A stretch of 64,000 nucleotides of DNA from Burkholderiales bacterium (lineage in GTDB: Bacteria > Pseudomonadota > Gammaproteobacteria > Burkholderiales > Burkholderiaceae_C): assembly GCA_016702555.1 (NCBI GenBank), contig JADJDV010000005.1:310001-374000 (forward strand), read 5' to 3'. The translations under genes and the position numbers were made by a program. The notes beneath the pieces are model-generated. The model saw only the letters and a program-made list of their open reading frames with translations, did no database searches and was not told the origin of the DNA. This document shows positions 35,171 through 43,582 of the stretch, in pieces (the first letter of the stretch is position 1; every line of letters starts with the position of its first letter).

Positions 35171-35758
35171 TGGCAAGCGCCGTAAGTGGTTGAATCTGAA
35201 ATGGAAGTCACTGCCCGAATGAGCGGGTAGTCTATTCCACCTCCCACGCACGGTCGCCAGTACAAGGTCGATGCCGCGCCTGCACAAGAAAGCGCCCTGC
35301 CCCCAACGAATCGGGCAGGCACGCCAAGAAAAGCGCAGGTCGGGCCGACGCGATGAAACACACACGGAATACCCATGACCGGCAGGACGCACACACAGCG
35401 CCGCCTGCGGGTCGGATCGAAGCGAGACTACTTGTGCTGATGGCATGGATCATGGTGATGATGCGCTGGCTGCGGCTGGCGGTTTTCACGCCGTTTTCAG
35501 CCACAGCTGGCGCCCCACCCATGCGGACAGCTGCAGCTTGTGCAGCGTTCACATTGTTTGCGCCACTCGCCCACCTCCACGCGCCCCCGCCTGATCGCGG
35601 CCGCTGAACCACGCGTTCAGCGGCTTGGAGACGCGCATCCCGGCGCCCTCCTCTCCGCCCTCAGTCCCTGGCCATTCCCGCCGTTTCGCCGCTTCGTCCC
35701 AGGCATCTTGGGCTTTCCGCGGAAAGCCGTTGACTGCTTTTTTGAAGGACAACGCATC
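35156..35758 (+). promoter_or_regulatory. Probable rne promoter -10 and long 5' leader
   Basis: A perfect TATAAT at 35156-35161 lies about 600 bases before the rne start, with no convincing -35 at 17 bases. The gap holds no gene I trust. Near its 3' end an 18-base perfect palindrome (ggctttccgcggaaagcc, 35711-35728) is followed by a T run at 35738-35743 and the GAAGGA ribosome site. In E. coli a long rne leader lets RNase E control its own mRNA; the same role here is inference. Confidence 0.45.
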
Positions 35759-38719
35759 ATGAAACGGATGCTGATCAACGCCACGCAGGCCGAAGAGCGC
35801 CGCCTGGCGATCGTCGATGGACAGAAGCTGCTCGATTACGAGATCGAGATCGAAGGGCGCGAACAGCGCAAGGGCAACATTTACAAGGCGGTGGTGACGC
35901 GCGTCGAGCCGTCGCTGGAGGCCTGCTTTGTCGACTACGGCGAAGAGCGCCACGGCTTCTTGCCGTTCAAGGAGATCTCGCGCCAGTACTTTGCCGAGGG
36001 CGTCTCGGTCAGCCAGGCGCGCATCAACGACGTCATCAAAGAGGGCCAGGAGCTGCTGGTCCAGGTCGAGAAGGAAGAGCGCGGCAACAAGGGCGCGGCG
36101 CTGACCACCTTTGTCAGCTTGGCTGGCCGCTACGTGGTGCTGATGCCCAACAACCCGCGTGGTGGTGGCGTGAGCCGCCGCATCGAGGGCGAGGACCGCG
36201 CCGAGCTGAAAGAGGCGATGGACCAGCTCGACTACCCGAAAGGCATGAGCATCATCGCCCGCACCGCCGGCATCGGCCGCACCGCGCCCGAGCTGCAGTG
36301 GGACCTGAACTACCTGCTGAAGCTGTGGGACGCCATCGACGGCGCCGCCAGGGCCGGCAAGGGCGCCTTCCTGATTTACCAAGAGAGCAACCTGGTCATC
36401 CGCGCCATCCGCGACTACTTCAACAGCGACATCGGCGACATCCTGATCGACACGGACGACATCTTCGAGCAGGCGCACCAGTTCATGAGCCACGTGATGC
36501 CCGAGCAGGCGCACCGCGTGAAGCGTTACCGCGACAACGCCCCGCTGTTCAGCCGCTTCCAGATCGAGCACCAGATCGAATCGGCCTATTCGCGCACCGT
36601 CACGCTGCCGAGCGGCGGTGCCGTCGTCATTGACCACGCCGAAGCGCTGGTGGCGGTCGACGTCAACTCGGCGCGCGCCATCAAGGGCGGCGACATCGAA
36701 GAAACCGCCACGCGCACCAACCTGGAAGCCGCCGATGAGGTGGCTCGCCAGATGCGCCTGCGCGACCTGGGCGGCCTGATCGTGATCGACTTCATCGACA
36801 TGGAAGAGACCAAGAACCGCCGCGAGGTCGAGAACCGCCTGCGCGACGCCCTGCGCCAGGACCGCGCCCGCGTGCAGTTCGGCAGCATCAGCAAGTTCGG
36901 CCTGCTGGAGATGAGCCGCCAGCGCCTGAAGCCGGCGCTTTCCGAAGGCGCCTCCATTCCCTGCCCGCGCTGCGGCGGCTCCGGCCACGTGCGCGACACG
37001 GAAAGCAGTGCGCTGCAAATCCTGCGCATCATTCAGGAAGAGTCCATGAAGGACAACACCGCCGCCGTGCACGTGCAGGTGCCGGTCGAGGTCGCTTCCT
37101 TCCTCTTGAACGAAAAGCGCCCCGAGATTGCCAAGATCGAGCTCAAGCAGCGCGTCAACGTCACGCTGGTGCCCAACAAGTCGCTGGAAACCCCGCACTA
37201 CAAGCTGGAGCGCCTGAAGCACGACGACCCGCGCCTGGACGACATCGACTCAAGCTATAAGCTGGCCGAGGAGTTCGAGGATCCGACCACCGTCACCCGC
37301 CGCAGCCAGGAGCCGACCAACCGCCAGCAGCCCGTCATCAAGGGCGTGCTGCGCGACGAGCCCGTGCCGCAGCCGGTGGCCAAGCCCGAGCCCGCGCCAG
37401 CGCCGGTGGCACCTGCGCCGGTGACCTTTACGCCCGCTGCCGCGCCCGCGCCGGCCGGCCTGATGGGCTGGCTGAAAAACCTGTTCGGCATGGCGCCACC
37501 GCCCGCGCCAGTGCCTGCGCCCGTCCCCACGCCACAACCTGCGGCGGGGGAGAAGCGCGAAGCCCGTGGCGGCCGCGACGGCGAACGCCGCGGCGGCCGC
37601 GGTGGCCGGGGTGGTTCACGTGGCGAACGGGGTGAGCGCGGCGAAGGCCGTGGCAGCGACGAGCGCCGCGCCGAAGGCCAGGGCGAGTCCCGCAACGGCC
37701 AGCGCGACGGCAGCCGCCGCAACGGCGAGCGCAGCGAGCGCGGTGAACGGGGTGAACGCGGTTCACGGGGCGAGCGCCACGGCCCGCGCGAGCGTCGCGA
37801 CGCGGCACCCAGCGACACCAGCCCCGTGCAGGCCACTGACGCCACCAGCGTGGACACTGGCACCGAAGCCGCTACCCGCCCGCCACGCGGCGAGCGCGGT
37901 GAAGGCCGCCGCGGCCGCGGCGGCGAGGGCCGGCGCGAGCGCGCCGAGCGCAGCGAGCACGGCGAGGCCGCGACACCGCAGGACGAGCGCCTGCCCATCG
38001 ACGGTACGGCGGCTCCCGTGACCGACGAGTCCCACGCCAGCGCCCCTGTCGCCTCGTCCGACGGCCCCGACGCCGAAGAGCGCCGCGAACGCCGTTCTCG
38101 CGACCGCTACGGCCGCGAACGGCGCGGCCGCAACGGCGAGCGCCGCGATGAACGCGCCAGCACCGAGTCGGTGGAAGCCAGCGATGCCCCGGCCGACACC
38201 CAGGGCACGGCTGAAGCGGCCGACGCTTCGGCGCCGCGCTCGTACTTCAGCCGCACCGCGGATGCCGTCGCTCCCGCCGCCGCTTTGGCAGTGGTCAACG
38301 GCTCGGCAACCGACGACGACGCGGCGCCGTCCAGCGCCGTGGCCGACACGGCGCCGGCACCGCCGGAGGCCACCGAGGTCACTGAGCTCACCACCGCCGC
38401 GGTGGTGGAACCGCCCGCCACCGCCATGGCGACCGTCGCGGTCGAGCCGCAGCCCATGCCCGAGGTGCAAGCTTTCAGCTTGCCGACCGACGATCTGCAG
38501 AAGATCGCCATCGACGCCGGGCTGCAATGGGTCAACTCCGACGCCGACAAGGTGGCGGCCGTGCAGGCGGCGATCGCGGCCGAGCCGCGCCCGATCCACG
38601 TCCCGCGCGAGCGCCCGCCGCTGGTCGAGATCGACGACGGCCCGCTGGTGCTGGTGGAAACACGCCGCGATCTGCGCGCCATGACACTGCCGTTCGAGCA
38701 GTCGCAGGCGCCGCATTGA
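35759..38719 (+). CDS. rne: Ribonuclease E
   Basis: RNase E is the main endonuclease of mRNA decay and rRNA/tRNA processing and organises the degradosome at the membrane. The 986-residue protein starts MKRMLINATQAEE. It has an S1 domain (GNIYKAVVTRVEPSLEACFVDYG in parts), the DNase-like catalytic site (VAVDVNSARAIKGG, then VIDFIDME), and the zinc link CPRCGGSGHVR near residue 404. The C-terminal half from about residue 500 is disordered: a proline- and alanine-rich linker, then arginine-glycine repeats of the RGERGERGE kind. It matches the tail used for RNA and partner binding. The ATG at 35759 follows GAAGGA. Confidence 0.96.
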   Translation: MKRMLINATQAEERRLAIVDGQKLLDYEIEIEGREQRKGNIYKAVVTRVEPSLEACFVDYGEERHGFLPFKEISRQYFAEGVSVSQARINDVIKEGQELLVQVEKEERGNKGAALTTFVSLAGRYVVLMPNNPRGGGVSRRIEGEDRAELKEAMDQLDYPKGMSIIARTAGIGRTAPELQWDLNYLLKLWDAIDGAARAGKGAFLIYQESNLVIRAIRDYFNSDIGDILIDTDDIFEQAHQFMSHVMPEQAHRVKRYRDNAPLFSRFQIEHQIESAYSRTVTLPSGGAVVIDHAEALVAVDVNSARAIKGGDIEETATRTNLEAADEVARQMRLRDLGGLIVIDFIDMEETKNRREVENRLRDALRQDRARVQFGSISKFGLLEMSRQRLKPALSEGASIPCPRCGGSGHVRDTESSALQILRIIQEESMKDNTAAVHVQVPVEVASFLLNEKRPEIAKIELKQRVNVTLVPNKSLETPHYKLERLKHDDPRLDDIDSSYKLAEEFEDPTTVTRRSQEPTNRQQPVIKGVLRDEPVPQPVAKPEPAPAPVAPAPVTFTPAAAPAPAGLMGWLKNLFGMAPPPAPVPAPVPTPQPAAGEKREARGGRDGERRGGRGGRGGSRGERGERGEGRGSDERRAEGQGESRNGQRDGSRRNGERSERGERGERGSRGERHGPRERRDAAPSDTSPVQATDATSVDTGTEAATRPPRGERGEGRRGRGGEGRRERAERSEHGEAATPQDERLPIDGTAAPVTDESHASAPVASSDGPDAEERRERRSRDRYGRERRGRNGERRDERASTESVEASDAPADTQGTAEAADASAPRSYFSRTADAVAPAAALAVVNGSATDDDAAPSSAVADTAPAPPEATEVTELTTAAVVEPPATAMATVAVEPQPMPEVQAFSLPTDDLQKIAIDAGLQWVNSDADKVAAVQAAIAAEPRPIHVPRERPPLVEIDDGPLVLVETRRDLRAMTLPFEQSQAPH

Positions 38720-38761
38720 AGCACGGCGCCCCTCCAGGGCGCCCCAGTGGCGAATCCAGCT

Positions 38762-38792
38762 GGACGGACCCCACCAGGCCGTCCGGCTTTTT
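38762..38792 (+). terminator. Terminator after rne
   Basis: A 6-bp stem (ggacgg with ccgtcc) followed by GGC and five T residues, 43 bases after the rne stop. It fits an intrinsic terminator on the plus strand. Confidence 0.75.
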
Positions 38793-38807
38793 CGTGTCCA
38801 CACCTTC

Positions 38808-39045
38808 AACCTAGAAACGGCAGTTGAACGCACCCGAGCGTGCCGTGATGGGCGCGTCAGGCAAGGCGCGAGGACGCCGCAGGCTACTGCCTGCAAGGAC
38901 GAGCAACGCCGCATGGCGGGGCCAACATGGTGCGATAGGGTGCGTAGCGTGCTCACCCAACAGGTGAACGTCATCGAAGCCGCAAATCACCATGCCTAGG
39001 CGACTCTCCTGAGGTTTGAAAGCGGTCAACTGCCGTTTCTAGGTT
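38808..39045. repeat. 238-bp element bounded by 20-bp perfect inverted repeats
   Basis: The first 20 bases (38808-38827, aacctagaaacggcagttga) are the exact reverse complement of the last 20 (39026-39045). The interior of about 198 bases is GC-rich and contains smaller palindromes. A 72-codon open frame fills the element on the minus strand (start near 39029, stop at 38811), but I would not call it a gene. No clear target duplication is seen. It may be a MITE-like repeat or a very long hairpin; it lies between the rne terminator and the ahpC promoter. Confidence 0.6.
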
Positions 39046-39150
39046 TAATTGGACGGCACGGGTTCTGGTGTAAATTGAGTCGGCGTCGCGCCGCTGAGGC
39101 GGCCGGCGCCCCTTATAGTCATTGGCTAATGATAGTTTAGACAAAATACA

Positions 39151-39179
39151 TTATGTATTTGATAGTTTGATTCTATAAT
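39151..39179 (+). promoter_or_regulatory. OxyR-like operator and ahpC promoter
   Basis: ATAG-N7-CTAT (39162-39176) is a perfect OxyR half of the ATAGntnnnanCTAT type. A TTAT element 11 bases upstream (39151) keeps the helical spacing of the next tetramer. A perfect -10 TATAAT overlaps at 39174-39179, with no good -35. This is as expected for an activator-dependent promoter about 43 bases ahead of ahpC. The stretch is strikingly AT-rich. Confidence 0.6.
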
Positions 39180-39221
39180 TTGCCTTCATCAAGCTTTTCA
39201 TCAACCAAGGAGAACACACAC

Positions 39222-39791
39222 ATGTCCCTGATCAACACCAAGGTCCAGCCCTTCAAGAACCAGGCTTTCCACAACGGCAAGTTCGAGGAAGTGACCGAAG
39301 CCAACCTGTCGAACGGCAAGAACTGGTCCGTCGTGATCTTCATGCCCGCCGCCTTCACCTTCAACTGCCCGACCGAGATCGAGGACGCGGCCGAACACTA
39401 CGCCGAGTTCCAGAAGGCCAACACCGAGGTCTACATCGTCACCACCGACACGCATTTCTCGCACAAGGTGTGGCACGAGACCTCCGACGCTGTCGGCAAG
39501 GCCAAGTTCTTCCTGGTCGGCGACCCCACGCACCAGTTGACCAACGCCTTCGGCGTGCACATCCCTGAAGAAGGCCTGGCCCTGCGCGGCACCTTCGTGA
39601 TCGACCCCAGCGGCACCATCAAGACGATGGAAGTGCACAGCAACGAAATCGCCCGCGACGTGACCGAGACCGTGCGCAAGCTGAAGGCCGCTCAATACAC
39701 CGCCGCCCACCCGGGCGAAGTCTGCCCCGCCAAATGGAAAGACGGCGAGAAGACGCTCAAGCCCTCCATCGACCTGGTCGGCAAGATCTGA
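39222..39791 (+). CDS. ahpC: Alkyl hydroperoxide reductase subunit C (peroxiredoxin)
   Basis: AhpC is a typical 2-Cys peroxiredoxin that reduces H2O2 and organic peroxides and is recycled by AhpF. The 189-residue product starts MSLINTKVQPFKNQAF. It has the peroxidatic cysteine in AAFTFNCPTEIEDAA (about C47) and the resolving cysteine in HPGEVCPAKWKDGEK (about C167). The ATG at 39222 is preceded by AAGGAG. An OxyR-like operator lies upstream. A terminator-like hairpin separates it from ahpF, so ahpC may be made in excess. Confidence 0.97.
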   Translation: MSLINTKVQPFKNQAFHNGKFEEVTEANLSNGKNWSVVIFMPAAFTFNCPTEIEDAAEHYAEFQKANTEVYIVTTDTHFSHKVWHETSDAVGKAKFFLVGDPTHQLTNAFGVHIPEEGLALRGTFVIDPSGTIKTMEVHSNEIARDVTETVRKLKAAQYTAAHPGEVCPAKWKDGEKTLKPSIDLVGKI

Positions 39792-39829
39792 TGACCCGCG
39801 GCGCCGGGCGCCGCATGCATCAACCAACC

Positions 39830-39873
39830 GCCGAACGGCGACAGGGCGCCCTCGCCTTGCCGTTCGGCTTTTT
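39830..39873 (+). terminator. Terminator/attenuator between ahpC and ahpF
   Basis: A perfect 10-bp stem (gccgaacggc with gccgttcggc) and a 19-base loop, followed by five T residues. As ahpF follows on the same strand with no clear promoter of its own, partial read-through would lower AhpF relative to AhpC. Confidence 0.85.
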
Positions 39874-39880
39874 ATTGACC

Positions 39881-39924
39881 AAATCAAGCTCTGGCGCTTA
39901 CCCATCAAGCGCAAGCAGCTATTA
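39881..39924. repeat. Short palindromic intergenic repeat, copy 1
   Basis: An AT-flanked imperfect palindrome around ctggcgctta / aagcgcaagcagct. The second copy at 43452-43500 shares the layout tagctgct-cgcgct with a short loop and gcgccag. From memory, repeats of this form are frequent between genes in Comamonadaceae; that is not checked here. Confidence 0.5.
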
Positions 39925-39941
39925 AAAAAGGAGAAATCACC

Positions 39942-41546
39942 ATGTTGGACGACGACATCAAGCAGCAACTGTCCGCCTACCTCGAGCGCGTGAAGGAGCC
40001 GTTCGAGATGGTGGCATCGCTGGACGACAGCGACAAATCAAAGGAAATGCGCGAGCTGCTGGAACTGGTTGCCAGCCTGCGCCCCGACATGATCGCGCTG
40101 CGCACCGATGGCGGTGACGCACGCAAGCCCTCGTTCACCCTCGCCCGCCCGGGCAGCGGCACGCAACTGCGCTTTGCCGCCATCCCCATGGGGCACGAAT
40201 TCACCAGCCTGATCCTGGCCCTGCTGTGGACCGGCGGCCATCCGCCCAAGGTCGAAGGCGATGTGCTGGAGCAAATCAAGAACCTCGACACCGACATGGA
40301 TTTCGAGGTCTACATGAGCCTGTCGTGCCACAACTGCCCCGACGTGGTGCAGGCGCTGTCGCTCATGGCCATCTACAACCCGCGCGTCAAGACGACGATC
40401 ATCGACGGCGGTCTGTACCAGAACGAGATCGAAGCGCGCGAAATCATGGGCGTGCCCACCGTGTTCCTCAACGGCCAGTTCTTCGCCAACGGCCGCATGA
40501 GCGTGGAAGAAATCATCCAGAAGGTCGACACCGGCGCCGCCAAGCGCGACGCTGCCCGCCTGTCCGCCAAGGATCCGTTTGAAGTGCTCATCGTCGGCGG
40601 CGGCCCCGCTGGCGCGGCTGCGGCGATTTACGCCGCACGCAAGGGCATCCGCACCGGCGTCGTGGCCGAGCGCTTTGGCGGCCAGGTCAACGACACCCTG
40701 GAAATTGCCAACTACCCCGGCATCCCTGAGACCAACGGCCCCGCCTACGCCGCGCAGTTGGAAGCGCACGTGCGCAACTACGAGGTCGACATCATGAACA
40801 CCCAAAGCGTGGCCGAACTGGTGCCGGCGGCTGAAACGGGTGGCCTGATCACCGTCAAGCTCGACAACGGCGGCACGCTGCAAAGCCGCACCGTCATCCT
40901 GGCCACCGGCGCGCGCTGGCGCAATGTCAACGTGCCGGGCGAGCAGGAATACAGAACGAAGGGCGTGGCCTACTGCCCGCACTGCGACGGCCCGCTGTTC
41001 AAGGGCAAGGACGTGGCGGTGATTGGCGGCGGCAACTCGGGCGTCGAAGCCGCCATCGATCTGGCCGGCGTGGTCAAGCACGTCACGGTGCTCGAGTTCC
41101 TGCCCGAGATGAAGGCCGACGCCGTGCTCATCAAGAAGCTGAAGAGCCTGCCCAACGTCACCATCCACACCAACGCGCAGACGACCGAAATCACCGGCGA
41201 AGGCGGCAAGGTGAATGGCCTGAAGTTCAAGCACCGTGGCGACGGCACCGACGCCAGCGTCGACCTGGAAGGCGTGTTCGTGCAGATCGGCCTGGTGCCC
41301 AACACCGAGTTCTTGGGTAGCACGGTGGAACGCAGCAAGTTCGGCGAAATCGTGGTCGATGCGCGCGGCGCCACCAACGTGCCGGGCGTGTTCGCGGCCG
41401 GCGACTGCACCACGGTGCCGTACAAGCAGATCGTGGTGGCGGCGGGGGCGGGATCGACGGCGGCACTGTCGGCTTTCGACTACCTGATTCGCACGCCGAC
41501 ACCGGAGGCTGCGAAGGTCGATGCGAAGGAAGCTGTGGTGGCGTAA
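39942..41546 (+). CDS. ahpF: Alkyl hydroperoxide reductase subunit F
   Basis: AhpF is an FAD enzyme that passes electrons from NAD(P)H to AhpC. The 534-residue protein has the N-terminal tandem thioredoxin-like domain with its CxxC in SLSCHNCPDVV. The FAD motif is VGGGPAGAAAAIYAARKGI (about residue 216), the redox disulphide is YCPHCDGPLF (about 345), and the NAD(P)-binding motif is IGGGNSGVEAA. GVFAAGDCT is the late FAD contact. The ATG has an AAAGGAG ribosome site. It pairs functionally with ahpC. Confidence 0.97.
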   Translation: MLDDDIKQQLSAYLERVKEPFEMVASLDDSDKSKEMRELLELVASLRPDMIALRTDGGDARKPSFTLARPGSGTQLRFAAIPMGHEFTSLILALLWTGGHPPKVEGDVLEQIKNLDTDMDFEVYMSLSCHNCPDVVQALSLMAIYNPRVKTTIIDGGLYQNEIEAREIMGVPTVFLNGQFFANGRMSVEEIIQKVDTGAAKRDAARLSAKDPFEVLIVGGGPAGAAAAIYAARKGIRTGVVAERFGGQVNDTLEIANYPGIPETNGPAYAAQLEAHVRNYEVDIMNTQSVAELVPAAETGGLITVKLDNGGTLQSRTVILATGARWRNVNVPGEQEYRTKGVAYCPHCDGPLFKGKDVAVIGGGNSGVEAAIDLAGVVKHVTVLEFLPEMKADAVLIKKLKSLPNVTIHTNAQTTEITGEGGKVNGLKFKHRGDGTDASVDLEGVFVQIGLVPNTEFLGSTVERSKFGEIVVDARGATNVPGVFAAGDCTTVPYKQIVVAAGAGSTAALSAFDYLIRTPTPEAAKVDAKEAVVA

Positions 41547-41581
41547 GTCAAGCCAGCGAGCTTCGCGCCCAATCAAGAAAT

Positions 41582-41608
41582 CCCGCCCTGTTTGGAGCGG
41601 GGTTTTTT
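41582..41608 (+). terminator. Terminator after ahpF
   Basis: A short GC stem (cccgc with gcggg) with a 10-base loop followed by six T residues, 36 bases after the ahpF stop. The base composition drops sharply just beyond it. Confidence 0.75.
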
Positions 41609-41690
41609 CGCTTGAGCTAACACGCGCCGCGCGGTGCCACACGCAAGCACAAGAGACGAGTTGCGAAGCAGCCTCGACTTGAACAAAGTG

Positions 41691-42659
41691 TTACGGCGCT
41701 ACTGGCAGCTCAATCGAGTCTTTAGCAAGGCTCGCATAATATCTTTTCGTGAGTTCAGATTGCAAGAAATCATCATTTAGCAATTTTAGAAAAAGATCCT
41801 GCGAAACTTTTGTGTTCAGATTCAACTGCAATCCATCTTCGCTCAGATAAAATTTACCCGATAACGCCGGGTGAGTGTTAACAAAGGCTATTATCTGATC
41901 ACTTGGTATAATACCTAGCACGGGTGATTTTCTTGAAGACCTAACCAGTTTTCTTGAGAAGGATATATCATCCAACCTAGCAGTCAATACACCAGCATCA
42001 ATTATGATATTAGCGGCTTGAATGTTTTCAATTCCCTGAATTGCCACATTCTTAATAGCTTCGTGAAAGCCAAAGAATCGCTCGAGTGTTTTAATATCTA
42101 CAATGTAATATTGACCATCGATACACATAAACTCAAACTTCGAGTTTATGCGCAGGATATCGTCTTCAAGCTTTATTAGCCTGTGCGCATTTCGAACGCG
42201 AACGAGGCTGAACGAGCTGTCCTTCTTTAGCAGTGATACGGGATATTGATGTTTGTAGAGAGCAAGCTGAAACTGCCCATGACCAAGAATTATAAGAATC
42301 CCCTTTAAATGACTAAGATCGTCAGCTTCGAAACTGAAAGTCTCAAATCTGTCGTGTGCAAGCACATCCGTCAAATGTTGAATTTGCACAGGAACATCAA
42401 GTAGGTCATAACGATAAATTGCGTTTGCTCTATCGTCCGCTCCTGAGATGTCTAACAACGATAGCTCGTCGTTGAGGAGGATTTCGTTGCTTATGGTAGA
42501 TATAAAATTCTGAGCCAGCTCGTCAGAAGCAGCTTGTTCAATATCAGCTCTCTTAATGATGAGTTGCCCATCAACACTAAGCAAGAAATAAAACTCGGCC
42601 GAACAAGCTGAATTAGAAATCACATCAGACACTTTTGCTCGCAAAACATCCAAACTCAT
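41691..42659 (-). CDS. kwaB: Anti-phage protein KwaB (DUF4868), Kiwa system
   Basis: A 322-residue protein matching the DUF4868/KwaB pattern: an N-terminal region ending in FSLVRVRNAHRLIKLEDDI, then FEFMCIDGQYYIVDIKTLERFFGF, and a helical C-terminal half (SRKLVRSSRKSPVL, HPALSGKFYLSEDGLQLN). In the described two-gene Kiwa system, KwaB acts with the membrane protein KwaA against phage, and DNA binding has been reported. I start it at the ATG at 42659, which forms an ATGA overlap with the kwaA stop; an earlier start at 42677 would add six residues. Codon use is AT-rich, unlike flanking genes, which points to horizontal acquisition. Confidence 0.85.
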   Translation of the reverse strand: MSLDVLRAKVSDVISNSACSAEFYFLLSVDGQLIIKRADIEQAASDELAQNFISTISNEILLNDELSLLDISGADDRANAIYRYDLLDVPVQIQHLTDVLAHDRFETFSFEADDLSHLKGILIILGHGQFQLALYKHQYPVSLLKKDSSFSLVRVRNAHRLIKLEDDILRINSKFEFMCIDGQYYIVDIKTLERFFGFHEAIKNVAIQGIENIQAANIIIDAGVLTARLDDISFSRKLVRSSRKSPVLGIIPSDQIIAFVNTHPALSGKFYLSEDGLQLNLNTKVSQDLFLKLLNDDFLQSELTKRYYASLAKDSIELPVAP

Positions 42660-43246
42660 CTCACCCCCTTGGCACAATAAATTCGATTATCCAATTCTAA
42701 AAATCGTATCCTATCACCATTATATATCTGGTCTTTTGAAATTAAAGTTACCGCCACCACCTCCCCAGTGCGACGAATTACCTCAGCCGAGTAGAGACGA
42801 AAACCAAGTACTGCAAGAGTAGGATTAGCGTAAAACTTATCTGTCTTAACGTAAATTATTCCAATAGCCAAAATCAATATCGCGAGGACAAGCAGATATC
42901 TGCTACTTGTCAAATTAAAACAAATCAAAGGAACAATATACGTCGTGAGAAAAGTTAGATGTTCATAGTTGATGTCCGTGACGGACTGCACCTCTACAGG
43001 GATCGACTGGCCACCGGAGATTGAGTAGTTAAATCTCAAGTAGTAAAGGACACCGAGTCCCACAAAAATTGCAGCTATCAATGGGACAATGTTGCGTCGA
43101 ACTAGGGAGCTCATCCCAATGAACTCGCACTTTGGGCCAATGCACAACGGAATATCTATCGTTACAATAATTATTAAAATAAACAACAACCACAACGAAA
43201 GTATATATAACTCAAATTTCTCTTTAGTTCTATTTATTTCTGGCAT
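42656..43246 (-). CDS. kwaA: Anti-phage membrane protein KwaA, Kiwa system
   Basis: A 196-residue protein with four membrane helices at about residues 13-33, 50-68, 96-113 and 116-134, and a small C-terminal cytosolic domain. YEHLTFLTTYIVPLICFNLT and IYVKTDKFYANPTLAVLGFRLY are the conserved KwaA signatures as I recall them. In Kiwa systems KwaA is the membrane component that forms a complex with KwaB. It is directly coupled to kwaB by an ATGA overlap. Very AT-rich compared with its neighbours. I see no strong ribosome site; upstream TTGAAA and TTAAAT may be promoter parts. Confidence 0.83.
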   Translation of the reverse strand: MPEINRTKEKFELYILSLWLLFILIIIVTIDIPLCIGPKCEFIGMSSLVRRNIVPLIAAIFVGLGVLYYLRFNYSISGGQSIPVEVQSVTDINYEHLTFLTTYIVPLICFNLTSSRYLLVLAILILAIGIIYVKTDKFYANPTLAVLGFRLYSAEVIRRTGEVVAVTLISKDQIYNGDRIRFLELDNRIYCAKGVR

Positions 43247-43451
43247 TGACGTTGGATTTTTGTGTAGCGCTCTAAACCTTATTTAATCGCCGCTGATTTC
43301 TTCGTTTTCAAGCCCATGCTGATAGCTAGGGCGATCTGCTAATTGCTATTACCAGCTACATGCCCAACGCTTGAGGTTGCGCGGCGAAATTGGGGGACGA
43401 ATTGACTAAATTGGTGACGAAATTGGGGGAAGAACACAATTAAATTCTCGC

Positions 43452-43500
43452 TTTGATAGCTGCTCGCGCTTTTCACATCAGCGCCAGAACCACAAATCAC
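43452..43500. repeat. Short palindromic intergenic repeat, copy 2
   Basis: tttgatagctgctcgcgct, a short loop, then gcgccag and an AT-rich end. It is the same form as the copy at 39881-39924, which reads the other way. Confidence 0.45.
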
Positions 43501-43582
43501 TTGAAATCTCCGCCATGGCAACTCACCCAATCGCCGTCCGCTCCCAAGCTTCCCAGCAGCTTTCGAGTAATTTTTATTTATT

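Noticed and set aside
35353..35607. 84-codon frame in the rne leader as a leader peptide
   Set aside because: No convincing ribosome site and composition typical of noncoding GC-rich DNA; not enough to call a gene.
35711..35743. Palindrome plus T run before rne considered as a terminator
   Set aside because: The T run starts nine bases after the stem and is directly followed by the ribosome site; it fits leader structure better than termination.
35549..37222. Long minus-strand open frame opposite rne
   Set aside because: Antisense shadow of the conserved RNase E catalytic domain, rich in valine, alanine and histidine with no domain.
38811..39029. 72-codon frame inside the inverted-repeat element as a gene
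   Set aside because: It begins and ends within the repeat arms, lacks a ribosome site and matches nothing I know; treated as part of the element.
43339..43530. 63-codon minus-strand frame upstream of kwaA
   Set aside because: No ribosome site, spans direct repeats and the palindromic repeat, and has no recognisable features.
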